NCBI GenBank assembly: GCA_032209605.1
Contig: JASFXZ010000079.1
Location: 310,001 to 374,000, forward strand
Source: Mactromeris polynyma
Taxonomy: Eukaryota > Mollusca > Bivalvia > Venerida > Mactridae
DNA length: 64,000 bases
Direction of reading: 5' to 3'
Positions 38,401 to 50,400 of the stretch are shown here, one piece after another; positions within the stretch are counted from its first letter, which is position 1, and each line of letters begins with the position of its first letter. The notes under the pieces were generated by a model. The model saw only the letters and a list, made by a program, of their open reading frames with translations, did not search any database and was not told the origin of the DNA. The position numbers and the translations under genes were made by a program.

Positions 38401-41400
38401 CAGTTCAAAAATAGTACAAGTGTTACTAATAATTTTAAACTTAAAACTTTTTTTTGTTTATTTAAGTTATTGGTAAAGGAGGAGAGCAGATTACCAGGTT
38501 ACAGGCAGAAACAAGTTGTAAAATACAGATTGCACCAGGTAACTAGGCGTAAATACAATACTTGGGTCCAACTGTAATTAGACTGGTCCAAATTTTAGTC
38601 CTGGTAAACACGTGATCAGTTACATATTTGGACTAGTCCTTATTATAGTAGGCTTTCATACAGAATAGTCGATGTGGAGTTTTTCAGTATCTCCCACTGT
38701 AAGAATGGTGTTATAATTTTACACTCCTGCACAATGCATGACTTTTAAAGGCTTGTATAGTACTTAATGTTGCTGATTCTTTTTAAGAAAAGTAAACATT
38801 CTGAAATATTTCGAGTGACTTGGCTTACTTGTGTTTACATTTCTGACAGTTTTTTGGTAAGTTAATGTCATGTGTTCTGTGCCATGCCAAGTGTAATTTA
38901 TATTTTACTGTTGCATTACATTTTGTTTTTATTTTAAGTCTTGTTGGATTAAAGTCATTAAATGAACATTTTTTGTGTATTCTGAATATAGTTTATTTTA
39001 AGGCTTTTGTACATTAGATGCTAGATTATCATCTATCCACTTAACAAAAGGGAGGAGCGGTTTAAAAATTTACTTCCTGCAAATAATGCATTAACATTTC
39101 TGACACTAGGTGTACAAGATGAATTTTATCATATTTTAGTAGAGTTTGGCCTTCCTTTAAAGTGTTGGAATTTTTCGTTACTAAAAAGAATTAAAAATTA
39201 AGGTTCAACTGACCCGCCTCCCACAATTGTCACTTTTTTTTTTAAGCTAAGTGGGATGAAAATCGAGCAATTAATGTATAATTGACCTTCCATATATATT
39301 GATCATTATTTTCTTACGCTTGAATTTAAAGATGTGGTCAATTTAAAAGCGTTTACTGGTTATCGAGATACATGTACAATCTTGTGTTTATTCCTGACAG
39401 TTGTGTAGCCCTTATGTTATGTTGAAATGATCTCTATACTTTCAGAATGTGACGGATATGGTATGTTTGTTTTGAACTTCAAAGATGAGTGTACCTTTCT
39501 TAAAAATGTTTACCATCAATTGGCCTTTGGTTTTATTTGCAATGTGCTGTTGCTAGAAATGATGAAATTGTAGGTCTCGTGTACAAAATGACAATATCGT
39601 GCCACTGCAAATCTGTACTCCCAGTCTCAACAATCTTGCTCTTAGATTGACCCCCTCTTTAACTCTATGTTGTATATAACGGGTTTTACTTCCTACAACA
39701 TTTTAGTCTTCGATCTAGTGCAGTCACTCTGGTCTTGGAAGTCCACCAAATCACGAAAAACATCTCTAAACAAATCATATCTTTGGCCTTTCTATTCTCT
39801 TACATATCATGTCGATTATCTTAACTTATCTTAACTTTTCGAGAGAGAGAAAACCTCAAAACTTTTCAGACTTGAGACAATGTTGGCCTTTATGGACATA
39901 GGTGACTGTCAAAGACGTTGATGTAGCATGCACATGTTAAGGTAGTGAAATTGATGATTTTGTAGTGTATCAGATCTTAATCCTTCGACTAAAAAATTGA
40001 ACAAAATTAAGCCCTGCTTATATGATTTTCAGACAGTGGTGGTATGCCTGAGAGGTCAACTACATTGACCGGAACTCCTGCAGCTATTGGGTAAGTTCTT
40101 GATAATATGAGGGCTGCTATATGGTTTCCAACCTCCAGAAACGTGAAGTCACCATGTACTGACAGTAAGCAACATTTTCCCCATTTGGCAATATGAAACG
40201 AAGTGACCATATGGAGTAAATATTGTTTCCTGCTTGCAAATAGTGACATGATGTTTCATTATCTTGAAATGACCGTCACTCACAGAATAGGTTGGAAATC
40301 CCATAGCAGCGCTCATTATTTATTTTCATTCAGTTCCTGTTGACACAGCTCCTGTCTTTACACTTCTGTGTTGTAACATTAATAAATTAAGGTCAGCTAA
40401 GACTGCAGATCTGTAATGGACTGGAGAATGATTTCCTCTTTTCTTTTTGCCGAAAAAAAACTTAACCAAACTGATGGATGGTCGGTTTTTAGGGGTTGAT
40501 GTTTTACTAAGTCTGATTTGGTATTGATTGTAGGAAATTGTACTACATCTGGATATGTAATCTTAGAAATTGGTATTACATCAATCAAACAAAATGTGAA
40601 TTCTTTGTTTTTGATAAATATAATGTTTATCTTTTTAGAAATGTAAAAGATGAGATTAACAAAATCATACAGAGAGCACAAGGTGGCGACCAAGGTGGAT
40701 TTGGGGACAATTCAGGGAATATTGAAATCAATATACCCGGTAACAAGGTCGGCCTAATAATTGGCAAAGGAGGAGAAACTATTAAGCAGCTTCAGGTAAG
40801 TGCGCTTTGAACAAAGGACATTAATCAGGAATGCTGAGCATTCAGACTCGCTCTATTCTTAATTAATGTTGCAGGCATTCCCAAGACACGTGTTTTTTTA
40901 GCCTATTAGGGGCCGTAGTTGAGTAACATTCCTCTCTGGAAAGTACATATTTCTCCTATACATGTCAAATTATCCTTGGACAGTATTGTAGCTATTTTCA
41001 TTCAGAAAGCCTGTAACACAGAAATGTAAACTCTGAAGTTAAAATATTTTCCCGTAGAGACCCTATAACCACCTCTAAGGCCCCACCAATATTCCCCTTA
41101 ACGCTGGTCCCATACCCTCTATATTCAACATTTAAAAGGTCGGCCATTTCTGATTTGTGGGACTTCGGAGAACATTTCCTTCCAAATTCCTAACCTGTAA
41201 GGCCAGGCACCTGGCAGGGAGATAATTATTATTTAATTAGTTGTTGGGTCACCATCTGACAGTATCTGATTAGGCCCCTTATGGGATTAACTAGAAACTT
41301 TGACTTACCATTTGCTAGACTGATGCCTTGACCACTCAGCCATAGGAGACGGCATTAAATTTCCTGTGTATTAATTTACAGTGTGCAATTTTTGTGGCCA

Positions 41401-44400
41401 AATTAGTTAACATAAATAAATACTTTAATAATTGACTGAAATTTGGTTTGTTGCTCGCAGGAGAAAGCTGGGGTAAAGATGGTCATGATCCAGGACAGTA
41501 ACGTACCAACAGCATTCGATAAGCCTCTTAGAATCACTGGTGACCAGATGAAATGTTCGAGAGCAAAGGAGATGGTTCTTGAACTATTGGCTTCCAAGGA
41601 TAACGACATGGGATATGATATGGTAAGTGAAAAGCATATTTTCCTTCTGAACTTTCTATTTAATCAAAATTTTGTTAGTGTATGAAAAAGTTCTGCATGT
41701 ACAGGCATTAAATGTAGTAGAAAAACCTTTCAAATCATGGTTGGTTTGATATTTTCTCTAGTTAAGGATGTTTGTTATTATGGTGTATTTAGTGTAGAAT
41801 ATTACATGTTAATACTTGAAACTATACACATTAATTTTGATTACAGGGAGGTGGTGGTGGCGGTGGCGGCGGCGGCTATTCCAATGGCGGCGGTATGGGG
41901 GGATTCGGTGGTGGACGCGGAGGTGGCATGGATATTCCTGTGCCACGTGCAGCTGTCGGTATCGTCATTGGAAAAGGCGGAGAAATGATTAAAAAGATCC
42001 AGCAAGAAACTGGAGCCAAGGTGCAGTTTAAACAAGATGACGGCCAGTCTGAGGATAGACTGTGTACAATCTCTGGGCCACCAGATAAGGTTCAGGCTGC
42101 ACAAGATATGATACAAGACCTACTGAATAACTCGAATGTAGGGGAAGTAAGTAACCTTTTTTTCTTGCCTTGCTAGTAAAACTGATTGTTATGTTTGATG
42201 AATAGGTCCTGTATGCAAGATATTTGTTTAGCTGCTTTCATCAAGAAGAGTATCTGTGTCTCTGTTACACGTGCTCAGTCAAGATTGAAAGGTTATGTCT
42301 GTGTTTATGTTTTGCCCTGTTGTTGAGCTGGTCAGAGCTGCTTGTAACTTTGTGTTATTGGCAGTGGTCCTGGTCCTGGTCCTGGTTGTTTTGTTTCCCT
42401 GACATAGATCTCCGTTACTTGCAACCTCGGTTAAATGATTAATGTGCCTTGAAATGGAATTAAATAGAGTATTGAAGTGGGTAATATGTGAAAGGTTTGT
42501 GTACGTAGTAGTGTGTGCACTTGCGGGATGAAGCACATTTTAAGAGCCAGGTTTTTCTTTCTCTGAGAAGTTTGGTGTCATAAATGTGCGATATTAACTC
42601 AGGGAATCGCTAACACTATCCGTATTAAGGGATAGAGTTTGATAGTAGACCCCGAAACAGTGTCTACAATTTTCGTCGGGACATTGTTGTGTACATGTTA
42701 AATTGTATGCAACATGTGATTTAGTTTACAAGAAAGTATATCTTCCCATGTGATTAAATGTCTTGAAACTTAGATGTAAATATTAAGTCACTTATTTAAC
42801 AGTTGTAAATATAAATCATTTTCTTTTATTGTTAAAATTAATTGTGCTGTGTAACTATTGATAAGACTATTTTCTTTCTTACTTGAAATATTTAATATGA
42901 TCACCATTTTTGTTGAAACAGAAATGCAATTTTATTTTACTTTAATATATGGTTTTCAAACAAGTCTCAACAGAAATGGATGATTTTTATTCAAAAAATC
43001 ACAACATAAAAATAATTGAAAAACTAGTTTCCATTTATACCAGTTTCCTTGTCATTAGCACATTTTAAGAGCCAGTATTTTTTCTTGAAAATGTTGGTGT
43101 CATAAATGTGCAATATTAACTCAGGGAATCGCTAACACTATCCGTATTAAGGGATAGAGTTTGATAGTAGACCCAGAAACAGTGTCTACAATTGTCGTCA
43201 AGACATTGTTGTGTACATCTTAAATTGTATGCAACATGTGGTATAGTTTACAAAAAAGTATATCTTTCCATGTGATTAAATGTCTTGAAACTTAGATGTA
43301 AATATTAAGTCACTTATTTAACAGTTGTAAATATAAATCATTTTCTTTTTATTGTTAAAATTAATTGTGCTGTGTAACTATTGATAAGACTATTTTCTTT
43401 CTTACTTGAAATATTTAATATGATCACCTTTTTTGTTGAAACAGAAATGCAATTTTATTTTACTTTAATATATGGTTTTCAAACAAGTCTCAACAGAAAT
43501 GGATGATTTTTATTCAAAAAATCACAACATAAAAATAATTGAAAAACTAGTTTCCATTTATACCAGTTTCCTTGTCATTAGCACATTTTAAGAGCCAGTA
43601 TTTTTTCTTGAAAATGTTGGTGTCATAAATGTGCAATATTAACTCAGGGAATCGCTAACACTATCTGTATTAAGGGATAGAGTTTGATAGTAGACCCCGA
43701 AACAGTGTCTACAATTTTCGTCAGGACATTGTTGTGTAGATTGTAGTTTGTATGCAACATGTGGAATAGGTTACAAAAAAGTATATCTTTCCATGTGATT
43801 AAATGTCTGTTGAAACTTAGATGTAAATATTAAAAATCACTTATTTAGTGTTATAAATGTTGTAAATATAAATCATTTTCTTTTTATTGTTAAAATTAAA
43901 TGTGCTGTGTAACTATTGATAAGGCTAATTTCTTTCTTACTTGAAATATTTGATATGATCACCATTTTTGTTGAAACAGAAAGTTTATGCAATTTAATTG
44001 TACTTTAATAAATGATAATAAATGATTTTCAAACAAGTCTATTGAAACAGAAATGGATGATTTTTATACAAAAAATCTCAACATAAAAATAATTGAAAAA
44101 TAATTGAAAAACTAGTTTCCATTTATACCAGTTTCCTTGTCATTAGCACATTTTAAGAGCCAGTATTTTTTCCTTGAAAATGTTGGTGTCATAAATGTGC
44201 AATATTAACTCAGGGAATCGCTAACACTATCCGTATTAAGGGATAGAGTTTGATAGTAGACCCAGAAACAGTGTCTACAATTTTGTCAAGACATTGTTGT
44301 GTACATCTTAAATTGTATGCAACATGTGGTATAGTTTACAAGAAAGTATATATTCGCATGTGATTAAATGTCTTGAAACTTAGATGTAAATATTAAGTCA

Positions 44401-47400
44401 CTTATTTAACAGTTGTAAATATAAATCATTTTCTTTTTATTGTTAAAATTAATTGTGCTGTGTAACTATTGATAAGACTATTTTCTTTCTTACTTGAAAT
44501 ATTTAATATGATCACCATTCTTGTTGAAACAGAAATGCAATTTTCTTTTACTTTAATATATGGTTTTCAAACAAGTCTAACAGAAATGGATGATTTTTAT
44601 TCAAAAAATCACAACATAAAAATAATTGAAAAACTAGTTTCCATTTATACCAGTTTCCTTGTCATTAGCACATTTTAAGAGCCAGTATTTTTTCCTTGAA
44701 AATGTTGGTGTCATAAATGTGCGATATTAACTCTGGGAATCGCTAACACTATCCGTATTAAGGGATAGAGTTTGATAGTAGACCCAGAAACAGTGTCTAC
44801 AATTTTCGTCAAGACATTGTTGTGTAGATTGTAGTTTGTATGCAACATGTGGAATAGGTTACAAAAAAGTATATCTTTCCATGTGATTAAATGTCTGTTG
44901 AAACTTAGATGTAAATATTAAAAATCACTTATTTAGTGATATAAATGTTGTAAATATAAATCATTTTCTTTTTATTGTTAACATTAAATGTGCTGTGTAA
45001 CTATTGATAAGGCTAATTTCTTTCTTACTTGAAATATTTGATATGATCACCATTCTTGTTGAAACAGAAAGTTTATGCAATTTAATTGTACTTAAATAAA
45101 TGATAATAAATGATTTTCAAACAAGTCTATTGTAACAGAAATGGATGATTTTTATACAAAAAATCTCAACATAAAAATAATTGAAAAATAATTGAAAAAC
45201 TAGTTTCCATTTATACCAGTTTCCTTGTCATTAGCACATTTTAAGAGCCAGTATTTTTTCCTTGAAAATGTTGGTGTCATAAATGTGCGATATTAACTCT
45301 GGGAATCGCTAACACTATCCGTATTAAGGGATAGAGTTTGATAGTAGACCCAGAAACAGTGTCTACAATTTTGTCAAGACATTGTTGTGTACATCTTAAA
45401 TTGTATGCAACATGTGGTATAGTTTACAAGAAAGTATATATTCGCATGTGATTAAATGTCTTGAAACTTAGATGTAAATATTAAGTCACTTATTTAACAG
45501 TTGTAAATATAAATCATTTTCTTTTTATTGTTAAAATTAATTGTGCTGTGTAACTTTTGATAAGACTATTTTCTTTCTTACTTGAAATATTTAATATGAT
45601 CACCATTTTTGTTGAAACAGAAATGCAATTTTATTTTACTTTAATATATGGTTTTCAAACAAGTCTAACAGAAATGGATGATTTTTATTCAAAAAATCAC
45701 AACATTAAAATAATAGAAAAACTAGTTTCCATTTATACCAGTTTCCTTGTCATTAGCACATTTTAAGAGCCAGTATTTTTTCCTTGGAAATGTTGGTGTC
45801 ATAAATGTGCAATATTAACTCAGGGAATCGCTAACACTATCTGTATTAAGGGATAGAGTTTGATAGTAGACCCCGAAACAGTGTCTACAATTTTTGTCAA
45901 GACATTGTTGTGTAGATTGTAGATTGTATGCAACATGTGGAATAGGTTACAAAAAAGTATATCTTTCCATGTGATTAAATGTCTGTTGAAACTTAGATGT
46001 AAATATTAAAAATCACTTATTTAGTGTTATAAATGTTGTAAATATAAATCATTTTCTTTTTATTGTTAAAATTAAATGTACTGTGTAACTATTGATAAGG
46101 CTAATTTCTTTCTTACTTGAAATATTTGATATGATCACCATTCTAGTTGAAACAGAAAGTTTATGCAATTTAATTGTACTTAAATAAATGATAATAAATG
46201 ATTTTCAAACAAGTCTATTGTAACAGAAATGGATGATTTTTATACAAAAAAATCTCAACATAAAAATAATTGAAAAACTAGTTTCCATTTATACCAGTTT
46301 CCTTGTCATTAGCACATTTTAAGAGCCAGTATTTTTTCCTTGAAAATGTTGGTGTCGTAAATGTGCGATATTAACTCTGGGAATCGCTAACACTATCCGT
46401 ATTAAGGGATAGAGTTTGATAGTAGACCCAGAAACAGTGTCTACAATTTTGTCAAGACATTGTTGTGTACATCTTAAATTGTATGCAACATGTGGTATAG
46501 TTCACAAGAAAGTATATATTCGCATGTGATTAAATGTCTTGAAACTTAGATGTAAATATTAAGTCACTTATTTAACAGTTGTAAATATAAATCATTTTCT
46601 TTTTATTGTTAAAATTAATTGTGCTGTGTAACTTTTGATAAGACTATTTTCTTTCTTACTTGAAATATTTAATATGATCACCATTTTTGTTGAAACAGAA
46701 ATGCAATTTTATTTTACTTTAATATATGGTTTTCAAACAAGTCTAACAGAAATGGATGATTTATACCAGTTTCCTTGTCATAGCACATTTTAAGAGCCAG
46801 TATTTTTTCCTTGAAAATGTTGGTGTCATAAATGTGCGTTATTAACTCAGGGAATCGCTAACACTATCAGTATTAAGGGATAGAGTTTGATAGTAGACAC
46901 TGAAACAGCAGCGTTATTATGTCCAAAGATTTTCTTGCATTGAAAATAGGAAAAAAATATGTATACTGATTGTAACACAGGTTCTCTCAACATCAGTTTA
47001 TTGCTAACTTTTAGGTATACTATAAATCAGAGTAAGAGGATTTTCTGTATCAAGTTATTGAACTTAGATGATGTTTGCGGTTTCTAATCCAATATATTAA
47101 ATCATCAGTCTCGGTCCATTTGGTACACAATTGACACAGGTCTGATTGAAATGATTTTTGCATTATAGTATTTTCCTTGTTTGCTTTTTCTGTAACAGTT
47201 TGGTGGTGGTGGTATGGGTCGCGGTGGTGGTGGATTCCGCGGAGGACGAGGCGGCGGTGGCGGTCGTGGAGGATTCAGCCAAGGAGGTCCAGGAGGGCGT
47301 ATGGGTGGACCTGGTGCCTTCGATGGTGGCAATTTCCAGGATCAAACCACTTTCTCTGTACCAGCTGATAAGTGTGGCTTAGTCATCGGTAAAGGTATGT

Positions 47401-50400
47401 AGGTCTCAATATTTATTGTTTTATTGACATATGTTGCATCAACTTATATGATGAAGTGGTTTTAGTTGGACATCAATAGAAGAATGCCACACATTGTTCC
47501 TTTGATTCGCACCACATGTCATTGTCCAGTGATTGTGTTGTGGAATAAATATTATACTAAAAGTCGTAGAAAACAATTTCATACGACCTGAATGCTTAAA
47601 ATTCCTAAGGTCTAAAATTTATTTATAGATCTGTAATTTCTGTTGACTAATTTTGTAGTCCAATCTTTGACTTCTGTAAGCATGTTTTGTTCTGATGTAG
47701 GTGGTGAAACTATTAAGAATATCAACAGCACATCGGGAGCTCATGTTGAACTTCAGAGACATCCTGGTCCCAATCCCAATGAGAAAGTATTTAACATACG
47801 TGGGGAACCAAACCAAATCCAGCATGCTATACAGATGATCTGTGAAAAAGCTGGTTTACCTTATGTAAGTTGACAACTATATAATATGTTTTGAATATTC
47901 TACTGAAACTCTTCGTTAAATGTGGCTGTATGAAAGTTAATTCAGTTTCTGAGCATATCTGTTTGAGTGAAGTCCTGTTTGTAATGCACATATTAGAGCC
48001 TGCCTTTTGTATTGAACTGTAGGTGTCGACATGTTGCTATATTAAAATTCAGAGTTTCAATATTCTCTATTGCGTTTTGTAACGGACAATATTGTTACTC
48101 TGAGACAATAGTTCGGTAAGAATCCTGCAGTCAGATCTGATATAAATGAAATATCTTTTAGATAGGCTTGTTGTTAGTGATTCTGTATATAGAGCAATAA
48201 AGATATGATCGATTATAAAATAATAAAACCTCCTATTTAGTGTTGTTTTGTGCCAGTAAAATTTACATGCGAGTTCAATGACTGAAGATATTTAAGCAGT
48301 TTTGTTATGTCCCAAATTACTTGAAAGAAAAGTTGGCTGTAGTTATCAATAAGTTCCTGATTTATTTTACTAATCTTTTTATACAGGATGGTCCTGGGGG
48401 AGACATGTTTCAGGGTGGTCCAGGTGGTCCCGGTGGACCAGGTCCAGGTGGCCCCGGGGGTCCACCACCAGGTGGTCCAGGAGGCCCTTACGGAGGTCCA
48501 GGTCCACAAGGACCAGGAGGCGGCGGCTATGAGCAGTATGGTGGACCTCAGGGAGGACCAGGGTAAGAATTTGAATATACTTGGAACTCTTTGTCATATG
48601 TGACTGTATGAAAATTTATAAGTCTGAGCATATATCTACTTAGGCCATGCCAAATTGGAATTTTGTTAAGCGTCCGCATGCGCCTAGGTTTTGCGCTCCT
48701 CGAGCCAAAAAAAGATTCTAAGCTAAAATTCTCATATATTTTTGATGTCCATGATTCGACAACGCCAATTTTAGTTGAGATCCGACAACGATGTGACTAT
48801 CTGACCCATTCCCAAAGCCAAATATATGTTTTTCCCAATCAGAAGCACCTACGAAAAATCATTACTGGAGCGACCTGGTATATCGTGAAGCTCTTTGAAT
48901 AACTCTCGCCATTATTGTCCTTTGTATCATAAACGACAGTTGCTACAAGAAATGTAGATTAGAATGCTTGTTTATACAAAATTTAGATATGAAAAGCCTG
49001 TTTAAACTATGCAAATTCCTAAAATTCAAGTTGAAGCGATTCAAGTTTTCTCAAATTGGCAAATTTTACAATGCAAATTTTCCCAGTTTATCTAGGGTCT
49101 TTTTCCCAAAATGGACAGAAAAAAGCCTGAATTCTTAACATTCTATTATTGTCTTGTAGAAATTTGTTTAACATTAATTTGTGTGAAATCTAGTCAATTT
49201 GTCTGAAAACTAGTCTGTTTTAAATTATATTTATACATGTATAGATCTAGTTTTGAAACAAACCGTTTTGTTTCTTTCATTTAAATATCTAAAATCATGC
49301 ATTGCTAATTATTTGAGGATATTTGTTATGAGTTTGTGTTTTTTTAAATAGGTAGCTAGGTTACGCGAACTTAGGTTGACGCTTAACAAAATTTCAATTT
49401 GGCGTGGCCTTAACCTATGTCCTACAAACTAAGTCTTGTTTAAATTGCACATATTAGAGCCTGCCTTTTGTATTGAACTGCAGGTGTCGACATGTTGCTA
49501 TATTAAAATTCAGAGTTTCAATATTCTCTATTGCGTTTTGTAACAGACAATATTGTTACTCTGAGACAGTGTTACATGAAAATTGTTTTTGACATTACTT
49601 CATTGCTTCCTCACTTTGTTTCTTCTGTTGAAAGTCTCTGTTTTGCTAGATAATCGGCATTGAAACTTTGCCTACATGAGGTTATTATGATTGTCAATTA
49701 AAAAACAATTCCCACCGGGTTAGGTCAGTTAATTGAGCACTCGACTGTTAATTCAAAGGTCGGAGGTTCAAACCCTGTGCAAGGCGCATGTTCGTCCACA
49801 ACAATTTAACTAAAGATGTTGCATCGAAAGTCATTTGTCCTAAATTCTGATTGATTCGAAGTAGTCTGTTGCTTACAGAGGAGCAGCATAGTAATGGTTG
49901 GTATCCCAGCCGTATATATAACTGAAGTAATGTTGAGAAACAACGCAAAGCACAAGACAATCCAATATGATTGTGATAAGATACTTCTTCGCAATCATTT
50001 TGATCTTAAAAAGGCCTTGGTATGCAATATTGCTGATCTTATTTCAGTCCCAACCAGCCAGGATATGGTGGTGCACCTCAAGGTTGGGGTCAGCCAGGAT
50101 ACAATCAGCAGTTCCCAGGTCAAGGTCAACAACCAGGAGCACCTGCCGGTGGAGATCCTAGTAAGTATTTGTCCACTTAATTTAACTCCTTGAATTCAAA
50201 TTGTTCATATTTTTAGTCATTTGCATGCTTTTATTGCTAACAAATTTTGCTTTCAGTTATTGTCGAAACATTATAATGAATCCCTTTCAGTGTTTAAGGG
50301 ACATCTCTCTGATTTTGACTTGATGACAAAAAACCCTTTTTTTTTATGAAGCTAATTATCAAAAAGAACTCCAATAAAATTCTACTTAAGCCACACAAAC

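Larger units (their letters stand above)
42533..46910 (+). repeat. Nine-unit tandem array with alternating unit lengths
   Basis: Distances between successive snoRNA starts are 525, 523, 565, 522, 566, 522, 556 and 471 bp. From copy 2 on, long (B) and short (A) spacers alternate, so the array grew at least partly as AB dimers of about 1088 bp. The long spacer differs by insertions such as AGTTTATGC and ATTGAAAAATA. Spacers are AT-rich and without reading frames that make sense. The last spacer has lost about 48 bp. Confidence 0.9.

Noticed and set aside
39550..39640. C/D snoRNA starting at AATGATGAAATT in the KH-protein intron
   Set aside because: No CTGA box at a suitable distance and no terminal stem.
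42651..42670. Hammerhead ribozyme core suggested by CCGAAAC next to GTCTAC
   Set aside because: No CTGATGA partner in any unit, and the GAAACA is accounted for by the ACA box. The GTAGAC/GTCTAC pairing extends past the ACA end and is not needed.
44469..45766. Two nearly identical 69-codon open frames 1088 bp apart
   Set aside because: They lie in spacers of the snoRNA array and are copied with the AB dimer. No codon signal, and neighbouring units break the frame.
47158..47382. Alternative frames over the Gly-rich KH-protein exon (Val/Trp-rich or Pro-rich)
   Set aside because: Shadows of the GGT/GGA-rich exon 11. Only the RGG-like frame continues into KH4 and fits the flanking splice phases.
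48663..48902. 79-codon open frame as a gene
   Set aside because: It lies inside the Harbinger-like MITE, resembles no transposase and has no support beyond being open.
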